A stretch of DNA of 33,565 bases from Magnetovibrio sp. (GCA_002717285.1 PBDF01000010.1:5365-38929); one strand, 5' to 3'. Shown: positions 8,586-16,726, counted from the first letter of the stretch. Program-made: numbers and translations. The notes: generated from the sequence alone by a model not told the origin.

Positions 8586-8889
8586 TTTTTGGCAAAACTA
8601 ACGAGTGCCAAGTGAGGGGCTTCTGTTGCCAGGTGCCCCTCGAACCCCGTAGTAAGAGCCGTTAGGCTGCTACTGCAAATGCCTCATTATCGTTGGCATT
8701 TCTTTGTTTGGCCCGATGACGGTGGTTACCATACCGAACGAAAGCTGAACCTTTACCACGCACGTCGATCCTGTTTCGCCCCCAAAGTTGATCCTCCATA
8801 GAGGAAAAATGGTGGAGGCGCCGGGCACTGCCCCCGGGTCCGTAACGATTATTTCGAACAGTGTTTATCGTCATAGTTGGTTGCCCAAC
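8586..8889 (-). ncRNA. ssrA: Transfer-messenger RNA, circularly permuted two-piece form
   Basis: tmRNA that rescues stalled ribosomes and adds a degradation tag. Gene order is permuted: the acceptor piece comes first (about 8889-8810), then a short spacer, then the coding piece (8783 to about 8586). The acceptor piece ends CGCCTCC-A-CCA at 8820-8810, with a 5-bp T-stem (CCGGG/CCCGG) around an unusual loop GGCAGTG. The coding piece begins GGGGGCG at 8783, pairing over seven positions with CGCCTCC, including the G3-U70 wobble that alanyl-tRNA synthetase recognises. The spacer holds a TCCTC/GAGGA hairpin that would cap the stem. Downstream of the tag a pseudoknot is visible: 8641-8635 with 8620-8614, and 8631-8626 with 8595-8590. 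A GCAA-loop hairpin lies at 8889-8876. Exact mature ends are estimates. Confidence 0.93.
8662..8697 (-). other. tmRNA tag reading frame (ANDNEAFAVAA)
   Basis: Within ssrA, eleven codons from GCC (8697-8695) to the TAA at 8664-8662 read ANDNEAFAVAA. With the alanine carried by tmRNA itself the tag would be AANDNEAFAVAA, 12 residues. The ANDN start and the AVAA end are hallmarks of alphaproteobacterial tags; the terminal VAA is the ClpX contact. The resume codon is inferred as GCC from homologous tags. The longer open frame that runs through the acceptor piece in this phase is not a protein gene. Confidence 0.85.
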
Positions 8890-8977
8890 AAAAATAATAT
8901 AATCTGAAAGAAAAGCTATTGGAAGGGGCAGGGATAGGGTATTTTGACTATATAGAATCGTTAAGGGAAATTTACTT

Positions 8978-9772
8978 GTGGAACAATATCTTGCACTAAT
9001 GGCTCAAGTCCGTCATCAAGGTACATATAAAGAAGATCGTACAGGTACTGGTACGCTAAGTTTATTTGGCGCACAATTGCGTTTTAATTTAAATAACGGC
9101 TTTCCAGTACTTACTACTAAGAAACTTCATCTAAAATCTATAATACATGAGTTGTTGTGGTTTTTGGCTGGAGACACAAATATCAAGTATTCAAAAGATA
9201 ATGGTGTTAAGATTTGGGATGATTGGGCCGATACAAAAGGATATTTGGGTCCAATCTATGGCTATCAATGGCGATCTTGGCCAAGTCCAGATGGAAGTAA
9301 AGTTGACCAAATATCTAATTTAATTGAGCAGATTAACAGTAATCCTGACTCCCGCCGTTTAGTTGTCTGTGCATGGAATGTTGCCGACATTGAAAATATG
9401 GCACTTCCTCCTTGTCATTGTTTATTTCAGTTTTACGTGGCGGATGGCCGTTTATCCTGTCAACTATATCAACGTAGTGCAGATCTATTTCTAGGTGTAC
9501 CATTCAACATAGCTTCTTACGCACTTCTTACCATGATGGTTGCCCAAGTGTGTGGGCTTGAACCAGGTGATTTTGTTCATTCTTTTGGAGACGTACATCT
9601 TTATTCAAATCATTTGGAGCAAGTAGATATACAACTCTCACGCACACCCAAGGTTTTGCCAATTATGAAAATTAATCCAAATGTGAAAGATATTTTTTCA
9701 TTCTCTTTTGACGATTTTGATCTTCAAGGTTACGAGAGTGAGCCACATATTTTCGCCCCGGTGGCTGTCTGA
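8978..9772 (+). CDS. thyA: Thymidylate synthase ThyA
   Basis: Converts dUMP to dTMP using methylene-tetrahydrofolate, releasing dihydrofolate. It has 264 residues, the same as E. coli ThyA. The nucleophile is Cys146 in [12 protein letters not shown], with the conserved RRLVVCAWN (dUMP phosphate arginines), [23 protein letters not shown] and [10 protein letters not shown] following in order. The N-terminal RTGTGT motif supplies the phosphate-binding arginine. It begins with GTG at 8978 after AAGGGA (8963-8968). The TGA stop overlaps the folA ATG by one base, so the two folate-coupled enzymes are translated together. It is transcribed away from ssrA; the roughly 90 bases between them must hold both promoters. 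Confidence 0.97.
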   Translation: MEQYLALMAQVRHQGTYKEDRTGTGTLSLFGAQLRFNLNNGFPVLTTKKLHLKSIIHELLWFLAGDTNIKYSKDNGVKIWDDWADTKGYLGPIYGYQWRSWPSPDGSKVDQISNLIEQINSNPDSRRLVVCAWNVADIENMALPPCHCLFQFYVADGRLSCQLYQRSADLFLGVPFNIASYALLTMMVAQVCGLEPGDFVHSFGDVHLYSNHLEQVDIQLSRTPKVLPIMKINPNVKDIFSFSFDDFDLQGYESEPHIFAPVAV

Positions 9773-10290
9773 TGATTATCTCAATAGTTGTAGCAGTCGG
9801 TGAAAATGGCGTTATTGGTCGGGATGGTAGTCTGCCTTGGCATATTCCTGGTGATTTGAAATTGTTCAAGCAAATAACCATGGGTAAACCCATTATTATG
9901 GGGCGAAAGACATGGGAATCTCTTGAACGACCATTGCCGGGGCGGCCTCATGTTGTAATAACCCGAGATAAAAACTACGTAGCTACAAAGGCTCAAGTTG
10001 TTCACGATCTGGATCAGGCATTTTCTACTGCTAGTGAAATGGCAGTTGCTTTGGGAAAGGAAGAAATCATGGTCATAGGTGGGGCTGAAATATATAGCTT
10101 AGCTATGGCAAGAGCTAACAGGCTCTATTTAACTGAAGTAGCACTTAGCCCCCATGGCGATGCTTTTTTCCCTGATTTTGATGTTGATCAATGGCAAGAG
10201 AAATCTCGTACTGTGTATTCACCTTCGGATGGTGAAACATCCTATTCATTTGTGGTCAGAGAAAATTGCTGTCAATTGAGTTCAGAATAG
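9772..10290 (+). CDS. folA: Dihydrofolate reductase
   Basis: NADPH-dependent reduction of dihydrofolate to tetrahydrofolate, which recycles the product of ThyA. It has 172 residues. The N-terminal strand IISIVVAVGENGVIG and GSLPWHIPGDLKLFK carry the substrate-binding tryptophan and aspartate, followed by PIIMGRKTWESL, PLPGRPHVVITR and the cofactor motif IMVIGGAEIY. The start codon shares its A with the last base of the thyA stop. The last residues (VVRENCCQLSSE) extend slightly past the usual end. No sign of a resistance-type variant is evident, although that cannot be judged by eye. Confidence 0.96.
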   Translation: MIISIVVAVGENGVIGRDGSLPWHIPGDLKLFKQITMGKPIIMGRKTWESLERPLPGRPHVVITRDKNYVATKAQVVHDLDQAFSTASEMAVALGKEEIMVIGGAEIYSLAMARANRLYLTEVALSPHGDAFFPDFDVDQWQEKSRTVYSPSDGETSYSFVVRENCCQLSSE

Positions 10291-10452
10291 CAATTACCCC
10301 TGACAGGTAAATTGAGGAAGAAACTAAAAATAGCTGTCGGTTTGACGTCAGTTTTATCTTGTGAAATTAGTGTAAATTTTGCTTGCATAAACTTCTAAAA
10401 AAAACCCAAGCTACAAATTGGTTCTTAATCTAATCCTCATTGAGTTCTTTAT

Positions 10453-11571
10453 TTACTCAATAACAATACGGGGTGCCTCGGCTTCTCCTTTTGCTAGTGA
10501 ATTTTGTGTCTTTTCCCATACTTCCCCTGCCATCTCAAGGTAGGATTTGGCGTGATTACTGTCAGGTTGGGAGACGACAATGGGGTTGCCACCGTCAGAG
10601 GTTTCTCGAATATCTATAGCCAGCGGAATCTCTCCTAAAAAATCCATGCTAAGCAATTCTGCTTCAGCTTTGGCACCTCCATGACTAAAAATTTCAGATC
10701 GTTCTCCACAATGGGGGCAAGAAAAGTAACTCATGTTCTCAACAATTCCAAATACTGGTACATCAACCTTTCGGAACATGTTCAGGCCTCGTCTTGCATC
10801 GGCTAGTGCTATGTCCTGCGGAGTTGAAACAATGACTGCACCAGTTAGGGGGACCTGTTGAGCCATAGTCAGTTGTACATCACCGGTGCCTGGGGGCATA
10901 TCGACAATGAGTATGTCAAGGTCACCCCAGTTAATGTCACGCATCATCTGTTGTAAAGCTGTTTGTGCCATTGGGCCACGCCAGATGACTGGTGTTTCTT
11001 CTTCAATCAAAAAACCCATGGACATACACTTTATGCCGTGGCCTTCCATCGGGTCTAAAATCTTACCATCACTTGAAGAGGGCTCCCCATTAACCCCCAA
11101 CATCCTTGGTACAGATGGCCCATAAATATCTGCATCCAGAATGCCAACTTTCAAATCCTTCGCTGCAAGTGCTAGAGCTAAGTTGACTGAAGTCGTGGAC
11201 TTGCCAACACCTCCTTTACCTGAAGCAACTGCAACGATCGATTTGACGCCAGGCATTTTTATAGCATATGGGCCAGTACCAGCGGGGTGGTGTTGGGCTT
11301 GCGTTTCAGAGTCATGGCTGCCATTTTTTTTCTCTGCGGTTAAACCCACAGTTACGGACAAAACACTATCAAGTTCATAAACATTTTTTTCTGCTTCTTT
11401 CCGAAGGGGCTCCATCTGGTTACCACGCTCTGGATCGACTTCTATTGCAAACGCCACGTGGCCATCCTTAATTTGCAAGCCGCTGATCATGCCAGCGCTG
11501 ACAATGTCTTTGTCTCCGTCTTTTATTGTACCAAGAACCTCTAAAATTTGTTCCTCATTTACTACCGGCAT
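10453..11571 (-). CDS. mrp: Mrp/ApbC iron-sulfur cluster carrier ATPase
   Basis: Cytoplasmic P-loop ATPase of the Mrp/NBP35/ApbC family, which transfers Fe-S clusters to apoproteins. It has 372 residues from ATG 11571. An N-terminal MIP18/DUF59 domain (about residues 1-80, EEQILEVLGTIKDGD) precedes the deviant Walker A GKGGVGKSTT (about 118-127), the GILDADIYGPSVPRM switch and DMPPGTGDVQLT. The cluster-binding CPHC lies in YFSCPHCGERSEIF. I chose ATG 11571 because GGAG lies nine bases upstream; the TTG at 11586 would overlap that site. It is on the opposite strand between folA and hflK, so it is a single-gene unit here. A 7-bp ATTGAGT/ACTCAAT stem (10439-10461) spans its stop codon. Confidence 0.95.
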   Translation of the reverse strand: MPVVNEEQILEVLGTIKDGDKDIVSAGMISGLQIKDGHVAFAIEVDPERGNQMEPLRKEAEKNVYELDSVLSVTVGLTAEKKNGSHDSETQAQHHPAGTGPYAIKMPGVKSIVAVASGKGGVGKSTTSVNLALALAAKDLKVGILDADIYGPSVPRMLGVNGEPSSSDGKILDPMEGHGIKCMSMGFLIEEETPVIWRGPMAQTALQQMMRDINWGDLDILIVDMPPGTGDVQLTMAQQVPLTGAVIVSTPQDIALADARRGLNMFRKVDVPVFGIVENMSYFSCPHCGERSEIFSHGGAKAEAELLSMDFLGEIPLAIDIRETSDGGNPIVVSQPDSNHAKSYLEMAGEVWEKTQNSLAKGEAEAPRIVIE

Positions 11572-11738
11572 ACTTGAAATCTCCAAAATTTAAGCCAATA
11601 TCAATCTGGTCTTGTATCGCCGGAATTGTTTGGCAGACATGTAACCTTTGTGACAAATTGAATATTTAAATGCTTTAGCAATCAAATAATTTTAGTTATT
11701 GTGCATTTGAAAGTAAAAGAAATAGATTGTTGATTGTA

Positions 11739-11779
11739 TTGAAATATGAGTCTGTAAACATATTTATACAATATTTACA
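11739..11779 (+). promoter_or_regulatory. Putative hflK promoter with an overlapping dyad
   Basis: TTGAAA (11739-11744) and TATTTA (11761-11766), 16 bases apart, could be -35 and -10 elements reading toward hflK. The inverted pair TGTAAA (11753-11758) and TTTACA (11774-11779) straddles the -10, a common place for a repressor site. The region is very AT-rich, so chance matches are likely. The rest of the 278-base gap between mrp and hflK shows no gene. Confidence 0.3.
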
Positions 11780-11849
11780 TGTTAAAGTAATATCACTATT
11801 AGATAATTCAAGTCTGATTTAATTCTGTTTTGAAAAGGATTTAAAATTA

Positions 11850-12908
11850 ATGGCACGAAATCCACAAGGTCCATGGGGAAATGGTCCCGGCACACCTCCT
11901 CCTGATGTTGAAGAGCTTTTGCGTCGATCTCAAGACAAATTCAAGAGTATGATGCCGGGCGGTTTAGGATCTTCCCGCGGGATAATTTTACTATTAATAG
12001 GTGTTGTCACCATCTGGTTATTTAGTGGTTTTTACAGAGTTCAGCCTGGAGAACAAGGTGTAGAATTACTTTTTGGTAAATTTGTAAAAGTAACTCCGCC
12101 TGGTCTTAATTACTGGCCACCAGCACCCATAGGACAGGTATTTAAGCCCAACGTCGAGCTTACAAATCAGATTACCATTGGTTACAGAACAAGTGGAGAT
12201 GCTAGATCCTCGGGTTCACGTGACGTTCCACAGGAAAGTTTAATGCTTACTGGTGACCAAAACATAATAGATGTGGATTTTGTTGTGCAATGGCGTATTA
12301 AGAATGCTGCTGACTACCTATTCAACATACGTAATCCTGACGCAACGGTAAAACTAGCTGCAGAAAGCGCTATTCGTGAAGTCATAGGACAAACAACTCT
12401 CGAAGACGCTCTAACAGTTAAACGTGGCGAAGTTGAAGCAAAAACTAAAGAACTTTTGCAATCAATTTTAGATAGTTATCGAGCTGGTGTTTTTATTGTC
12501 GAAATCAAGCAGCAAAAAGTCGACCCCCCATCTGAGGTTATTGATGCTTTTAACGATGTTCAACGCGCCAAGCAGGATCAGGAACGTAGCGTTAACGAAG
12601 CAATTGCATATAGAAATGATATTGTCCCCAGGGCTAAAGGCGAAGCTGCAAAAATGATACAGGAAGCTCTTGCTTACAAAGAAAAGGTGACAAAAGAAGC
12701 TGAAGGTGAGGCTGAACGTTTTCTCTCTGTCTTTGAAGCCTACAAGACAGGTAAAAAAGTTACAATTGAAAGATTGTATATTGAGAGAATGCAAAGTGTT
12801 TTGCAAAATTCTGAAAAAATTATTCTTGGCAACAAGGATGGAGCTGGAGTTGTCCCATATCTGCCGTTGCCCGAGTTAAAGAAACGAAAGGTAGAGGCAA
12901 GCCAATGA
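11850..12908 (+). CDS. hflK: FtsH modulator HflK (SPFH/band 7 protein)
   Basis: HflK forms a large membrane complex with HflC around the FtsH protease and modulates its activity on membrane proteins. It has 352 residues. A glycine/proline-rich cytoplasmic N-terminus (PQGPWGNGPGTPPP) is followed by one membrane segment (GIILLLIGVVTIWLFSGFY, about residues 44-62) and the SPFH domain starting VQPGEQGVELLFGK. A charged coiled-coil stretch with VQRAKQDQERSVNEA and the EAEGEAERF motif follows. ATG 11850 has AAGGA about ten bases upstream. Its stop overlaps the hflC start by four bases (ATGA), showing translational coupling. Confidence 0.95.
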   Translation: MARNPQGPWGNGPGTPPPDVEELLRRSQDKFKSMMPGGLGSSRGIILLLIGVVTIWLFSGFYRVQPGEQGVELLFGKFVKVTPPGLNYWPPAPIGQVFKPNVELTNQITIGYRTSGDARSSGSRDVPQESLMLTGDQNIIDVDFVVQWRIKNAADYLFNIRNPDATVKLAAESAIREVIGQTTLEDALTVKRGEVEAKTKELLQSILDSYRAGVFIVEIKQQKVDPPSEVIDAFNDVQRAKQDQERSVNEAIAYRNDIVPRAKGEAAKMIQEALAYKEKVTKEAEGEAERFLSVFEAYKTGKKVTIERLYIERMQSVLQNSEKIILGNKDGAGVVPYLPLPELKKRKVEASQ

Positions 12909-13780
12909 ATAAAGTAACTCTGATAATTGTTGGTATAGTTCTTGTTGTTTCCGCAATTGTTGCAAACAGCGTTTTCTTTACGGTTCATCAAGCCTCACAG
13001 GCCCTTGTCCTTCAATTTGGTAAACCGGTCCGGGTTGAACGCGACCCTGGACTAAAATTCAAAGTACCTTTTGTCCAGAATGTTGAATACTACGATCGTC
13101 GCATTCTTGACCTTGATCCCCAACCACAGGAGGTTATTCTCCAGGACCAAAAGCGTGTGAACGTAGATAGTTTTGCTCGTTATCGTATAGTTGATCCCCT
13201 TGAATTTCGAAAAAAGGTGTCAACAGATTTAGAGTTTCGTGCAGTATTCGGTGGACGTCTAAATTCTGCAGTACGTGCCGAAGTTGGTAAGGTATTACTT
13301 GGTGATATGTTGACTGAAAAACGATCTAGTGTTATGCGCCGTATCAGCGATCAGCTAAAAGAACAAGGTACTGATTTTGGTGTTGAGGTGATTGACGTTC
13401 GCATTGGGCGCACCGACCTACCAGACACAACATCTCAGGCGGTATACACAAGAATGCGGTCTTCACGTGTTGCTCAAGCAGCAGAGCTAAGGGCTAAGGG
13501 TGCAGAGGAAAAGACTAAAATTCAGGCCGGGGCAGATCGTGAACGCACCGTTATCCTTGCTAATGCTCAGAAAGAAGCGGAAATTACGCGTGGTCAAGGT
13601 GATGGAGCTCGTACAATCATACTTAATAATGCTTTTGGCAAAGACGCTGGATTTTTCGCTTTTTACCGGTCGATGGAAGCATATGCGCAAGCATTCAGCG
13701 ATGGGACTTCAATGGTACTATCCCCGGATAGCGATTTTATGCGTTTTTTTGGCGCCTCATCTGGTGATGGAAACAAGTAA
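12905..13780 (+). CDS. hflC: FtsH modulator HflC (SPFH/band 7 protein)
   Basis: Partner of HflK in the FtsH-HflKC complex of the inner membrane, with the bulk of the protein in the periplasm. It has 291 residues. One N-terminal membrane segment (VTLIIVGIVLVVSAIVANSV) leads into the SPFH domain: VHQASQALVLQFGKPVRV, then a PFVQNVEYYDRRIL loop and a helix with RMRSSRVAQAAELRAKGAEE. The ending FMRFFGASSG resembles HflC C-termini. GAGG lies seven bases before the ATG, inside hflK. The gene is followed by the DUF2065 gene after 26 bases. Confidence 0.95.
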   Translation: MNKVTLIIVGIVLVVSAIVANSVFFTVHQASQALVLQFGKPVRVERDPGLKFKVPFVQNVEYYDRRILDLDPQPQEVILQDQKRVNVDSFARYRIVDPLEFRKKVSTDLEFRAVFGGRLNSAVRAEVGKVLLGDMLTEKRSSVMRRISDQLKEQGTDFGVEVIDVRIGRTDLPDTTSQAVYTRMRSSRVAQAAELRAKGAEEKTKIQAGADRERTVILANAQKEAEITRGQGDGARTIILNNAFGKDAGFFAFYRSMEAYAQAFSDGTSMVLSPDSDFMRFFGASSGDGNK

Positions 13781-13806
13781 AGATATAATTGGGTTGCAAA
13801 AAATTA

Positions 13807-13998
13807 ATGGATTATCTGGATCTGTTTGCCGCTCTTGGGTTGGCCTTGGTTCTTGAAGGAGCTGCCTATGCCTTATTTCCAGATGCTATGCGAAAAATGA
13901 TGGAGCAGATTATTGCACTACCTGTTACCAATATTCGTACCATTGGTCTATTTGCCGCGTTTGCAGGCTTTGCTCTCGTATGGCTTGTGAAGAGCTAG
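13807..13998 (+). CDS. DUF2065 small inner-membrane protein
   Basis: A 63-residue protein of the DUF2065 family, beginning MDYLDLFAALGLALVLEGAAYALFP. Two hydrophobic segments are present (residues about 6-24 and 44-62), with a short hydrophilic loop PDAMRKMMEQ between them. The family often lies between hflC and degP in Proteobacteria, as here, and its function is not known; a link to FtsH or HflKC is only suggested by neighbourhood. I chose ATG 13807 because it gives the usual length. A TTG at 13789 would add six residues, and neither start has a strong Shine-Dalgarno. Confidence 0.85.
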   Translation: MDYLDLFAALGLALVLEGAAYALFPDAMRKMMEQIIALPVTNIRTIGLFAAFAGFALVWLVKS

Positions 13999-14088
13999 AA
14001 TATAAATTATGTACTGAAGTTGTTTTAACGTGAAAATATCTACAGTTACAATTAACAGCAGATCAATGCATTTCAGGAGATATGCAAC

Positions 14089-15591
14089 GTGAACGGTTTT
14101 GAAAAACGAATGTCAAAGAACTATAACTACATTGCATTAGCTTTATTAACAACATTCGTTTTGTTGGTGTTTGTGGCCTCGGCTTCTGCACAAGCTAAAA
14201 CGTTTCCTGGCAATTTTGCCAACTTAGCCGAAAAGCTTCTTCCCTCAGTTGTAAATATTTCTACAACACAACTGATTAAAGGACGTAGTGGCCCAGCAAT
14301 GCCTCAGTTGCCGCCGGGATCACCCTTTGAAGAATTTTTCAAAGAGTTTTTAGATCGAAATCAACAACAAGGTCAGCAGCGTCGTCAACGTAATGCAACA
14401 TCACTTGGTTCCGGTTTCGTCGTCGATATAGGGAAAAATGGTGATGCTTACGTAATTACAAACAACCATGTTATTGAAGGCGCTGATGAAATAACAGTCA
14501 TTCTGCAGGACAATGATCGCTTGAAAGCTGAATTGGTAGGTAGAGACGAAAAAACCGATATTGCCGTTCTAAAGGTTAAGTCAAAAGATAAGATGGTGGC
14601 AGTCAGCTTTGGAAATTCTGATGATGCTAGAGTCGGTGACTGGGTGATAGCCATCGGCAATCCATTTGGTTTAGGTGGTACGGTTACTGCTGGTATTATT
14701 TCAGCTCGTGGTCGAGATATTCAGTCTGGCCCGTACGATAATTTCATCCAGACAGATGCCTCGATTAACAGAGGTAATTCTGGTGGGCCACTTTTTAATA
14801 TAGATGGCAAAGTTATTGGTATTAACTCTGCAATATACTCTCCAAGCGGTGGCAGCGTTGGGATTGGTTTTGCCATTCCTTCCTCGGGTGCTCAGCCAAT
14901 CATTACGCAACTGATTAAATTTGGTGTAGTTAAACGAGGCTGGTTAGGTGTTCATATTCAGGGCGTGACTCAAGAGATAGCCGAAACTCTTGGCTTGAAA
15001 AAGGCCAGAGGTGCTTTGGTGGCTAGCCTTGTTGAAGATGGTCCAGCACAAAAATCAGGAATCAAAGTTGGTGACGTGATACTTAAGTTTGATGACAAGC
15101 CTGTTCCTATGATGCGTAAACTGCCTCGCATTGTTGCGGAAACTCAAGTAGATAAACCAGTTAAAGTGCTTGTCTGGCGAAATGGTAAAGAAGTCACGAT
15201 TGATGTTACTATTGGGGCACTTGATGAGGAAAAAATAGCATCAACTAACTCCGAGAAAGTTCAAAAGAAGACTAAAAAAAGTGAAAAAAAGGTTAGTATT
15301 TTGGGTATGACATTGAGCGCTGCTATACCATCTGTTCGTGAAAAATTTAAATTGGATGCGAATGCTCGTGGAGTTGTCGTCACAGAGGTAGCAGACGATG
15401 GTGTTGCCTTCGAAAAAGGTATACGTCCTGGTGATCTAATTGTTGAGGTTTCTCAGCAAGATGTAGCTAACCCAGCGCAGGTAGTTGACAGAGTTAATTC
15501 CGCTCGCAAAAGAGGGAAAAAGCGTATTCTTTTGCTTCTGGAAGGCCAATCAGGATTACGTTTTGTTGCGCTAAGCATCATTAAAAAATGA
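14089..15591 (+). CDS. degP: Periplasmic serine protease Do/DegP
   Basis: HtrA-family protease and chaperone that degrades misfolded periplasmic proteins. It has 500 residues. A signal peptide with a hydrophobic core (IALALLTTFVLLVFVASASA) ends near residue 35. The trypsin-like domain shows His127 (TNNHVIEGA), Asp157 (KTDIAVLKV) and Ser231 (NRGNSGGPLF), a complete triad. A Q/R-rich loop (QQQGQQRRQRN) precedes it, as in DegP. Two PDZ domains follow: one around GWLGVHIQGVT and KSGIKVGDVILKFD, the other around ARGVVVTEV and KGIRPGDLIVEV. GTG 14089 is chosen because AGGAG lies eight or nine bases upstream; the nearby ATG at 14082 is out of frame. Confidence 0.95.
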   Translation: MNGFEKRMSKNYNYIALALLTTFVLLVFVASASAQAKTFPGNFANLAEKLLPSVVNISTTQLIKGRSGPAMPQLPPGSPFEEFFKEFLDRNQQQGQQRRQRNATSLGSGFVVDIGKNGDAYVITNNHVIEGADEITVILQDNDRLKAELVGRDEKTDIAVLKVKSKDKMVAVSFGNSDDARVGDWVIAIGNPFGLGGTVTAGIISARGRDIQSGPYDNFIQTDASINRGNSGGPLFNIDGKVIGINSAIYSPSGGSVGIGFAIPSSGAQPIITQLIKFGVVKRGWLGVHIQGVTQEIAETLGLKKARGALVASLVEDGPAQKSGIKVGDVILKFDDKPVPMMRKLPRIVAETQVDKPVKVLVWRNGKEVTIDVTIGALDEEKIASTNSEKVQKKTKKSEKKVSILGMTLSAAIPSVREKFKLDANARGVVVTEVADDGVAFEKGIRPGDLIVEVSQQDVANPAQVVDRVNSARKRGKKRILLLLEGQSGLRFVALSIIKK

Positions 15592-15596
15592 GATAC

Positions 15597-15634
15597 TATG
15601 TGACCGCCGTACTTAAAAAGTAATTGCTCACATA
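15597..15634 (+). other. Nested stem-loop right after degP
   Basis: TATGTGA (15597-15603) pairs with TCACATA (15628-15634), and inside it TACTT/AAGTA forms a second 5-bp stem with an AAA loop. It begins five bases after the degP stop. No T-run follows, so it may be a 3' end structure stabilising the mRNA rather than a classic terminator. The remaining bases up to serB (about 190) carry several imperfect AT-rich repeats but no gene. Confidence 0.35.
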
Positions 15635-15820
15635 TGAAATACACTATCGTTTATCGCAATAAAACATGCGTCACTCATGGTGGGACAACACTCTTGAGTC
15701 GCAATCTTGTCGAACTATGTTAATTTTTTTCTTAGTAAGTTTATTCAGACACTTTACTTCCATTTAGTAAGGTATCCTCGGAAGTGTTGCCATGCATCTA
15801 GGAATGTTTTTTATATTATC

Positions 15821-16717
15821 TTAAATTATGAATTCTTCTAACCGATAACCTTGCAAGTAGAGAAGAGCGGTAAGATCACCGTGATTTATTCTTACTTGGG
15901 TTCTTTTGGCGACTGCGGGTTTAGCGTGATAAGCCACCCCAATGTCGGCTTCCAGGAGCATTGGTAGGTCATTAGCTCCATCACCTACGGCTAAAGTATC
16001 TACTCTGTTAATTTTATATTTTTTTGCAAATTTTCTTAAAATCGAGAGCTTGGCACTATTATCGATAATTGGATCTAACACCTCTCCTGTTAATTTTGAG
16101 TTACTTATCTCAAGTTTGTTCCCTTTTGCTTCATCAAAACCGATAAGATCCCGAACGCGGTCTGTAAAATAAGTGAAGCCACCCGATACAAGTATGGCTA
16201 CCGCACCATTCGCCTTCATGGTTTGAACTAATGTCTTTCCGCCGGGCATAAGTTTTATCTTGGACATAGTTCTTTCTAAATCGTCAAGGGATAAGCCCTC
16301 TAACAGTTTGACTCTTTTTTTGAGTGCTTCGACAAATTGCAACTCACCATTCATTGCCATGTTGGTGATAGTGGCTACCTCATCCTTGAGACCTGCTAAC
16401 TCTGCTAAATCATCTAGCGTCTCACCAATAACCATAGTTGAGTCCATATCTGCAATTAGAAACTTCTTTCGGCGGTTTGCGCAGGTTTGAACGATAACAT
16501 CAATTTGTAATCCTTGAAAATTATGCTGCAAGGTAGTTTTTGCTGTCTCTAAGTCCAAGTTACAAAAAGGTATTTCACAGGCTATTCCGGGAGCCAACCA
16601 TTGGGTCTTCTTAGTTTCCGCACCAAGCTCTTTAAGGGAATCAATCGCTATCGCTTGAGCTGTATTGTTAATAATAGCAGTGCTAGGGTTACAAATTAGT
16701 GTAAGTATGTAGTTCAT
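15821..16717 (-). CDS. serB: Phosphoserine phosphatase SerB
   Basis: Final step of serine synthesis: O-phosphoserine to serine, a HAD-superfamily enzyme. It has 298 residues. The catalytic motif is IADMDSTMV, with the nucleophile at about residue 90 and the acid two residues later. Motif II is VAILVSGGFTYF and motif III/IV is LAVGDGANDLPML. A cap-domain helix with ETLDDLAELAGLKDEV lies between. The first 80 residues form the N-terminal extension seen in many proteobacterial SerB proteins. ATG 16717 is preceded by AAAGG with five bases of spacing; a TTG one codon upstream would destroy that spacing. It is divergent from miaA with only ten bases between start codons. Confidence 0.95.
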   Translation of the reverse strand: MNYILTLICNPSTAIINNTAQAIAIDSLKELGAETKKTQWLAPGIACEIPFCNLDLETAKTTLQHNFQGLQIDVIVQTCANRRKKFLIADMDSTMVIGETLDDLAELAGLKDEVATITNMAMNGELQFVEALKKRVKLLEGLSLDDLERTMSKIKLMPGGKTLVQTMKANGAVAILVSGGFTYFTDRVRDLIGFDEAKGNKLEISNSKLTGEVLDPIIDNSAKLSILRKFAKKYKINRVDTLAVGDGANDLPMLLEADIGVAYHAKPAVAKRTQVRINHGDLTALLYLQGYRLEEFII

Positions 16718-16718
16718 C

Positions 16719-16726
16719 AAGGCCTT
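16719..16726. promoter_or_regulatory. Palindromic Shine-Dalgarno shared by serB and miaA
   Basis: AAGGCCTT is its own reverse complement. On the plus strand AAGG (16719-16722) lies five bases before the miaA ATG (16728). On the minus strand AAGG (16726-16723) lies five bases before the serB ATG (16717). The same eight base pairs can therefore serve two ribosome-binding sites on opposite strands. Because the starts are ten bases apart, each gene's promoter must lie within the other gene's coding region, or the transcripts must overlap. Confidence 0.6.

Noticed and set aside
8662..8874. A 70-codon minus-strand open frame ending ANDNEAFAVAA
   Set aside because: It runs through the tmRNA acceptor piece and spacer; only the last 11 codons are the tag frame. 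The rest is structured RNA, not a protein.
10439..10461. Hairpin over the mrp stop as a bidirectional terminator
   Set aside because: The stem is A-T rich and no T-run follows on either strand, so it does not meet the standard for an intrinsic terminator.
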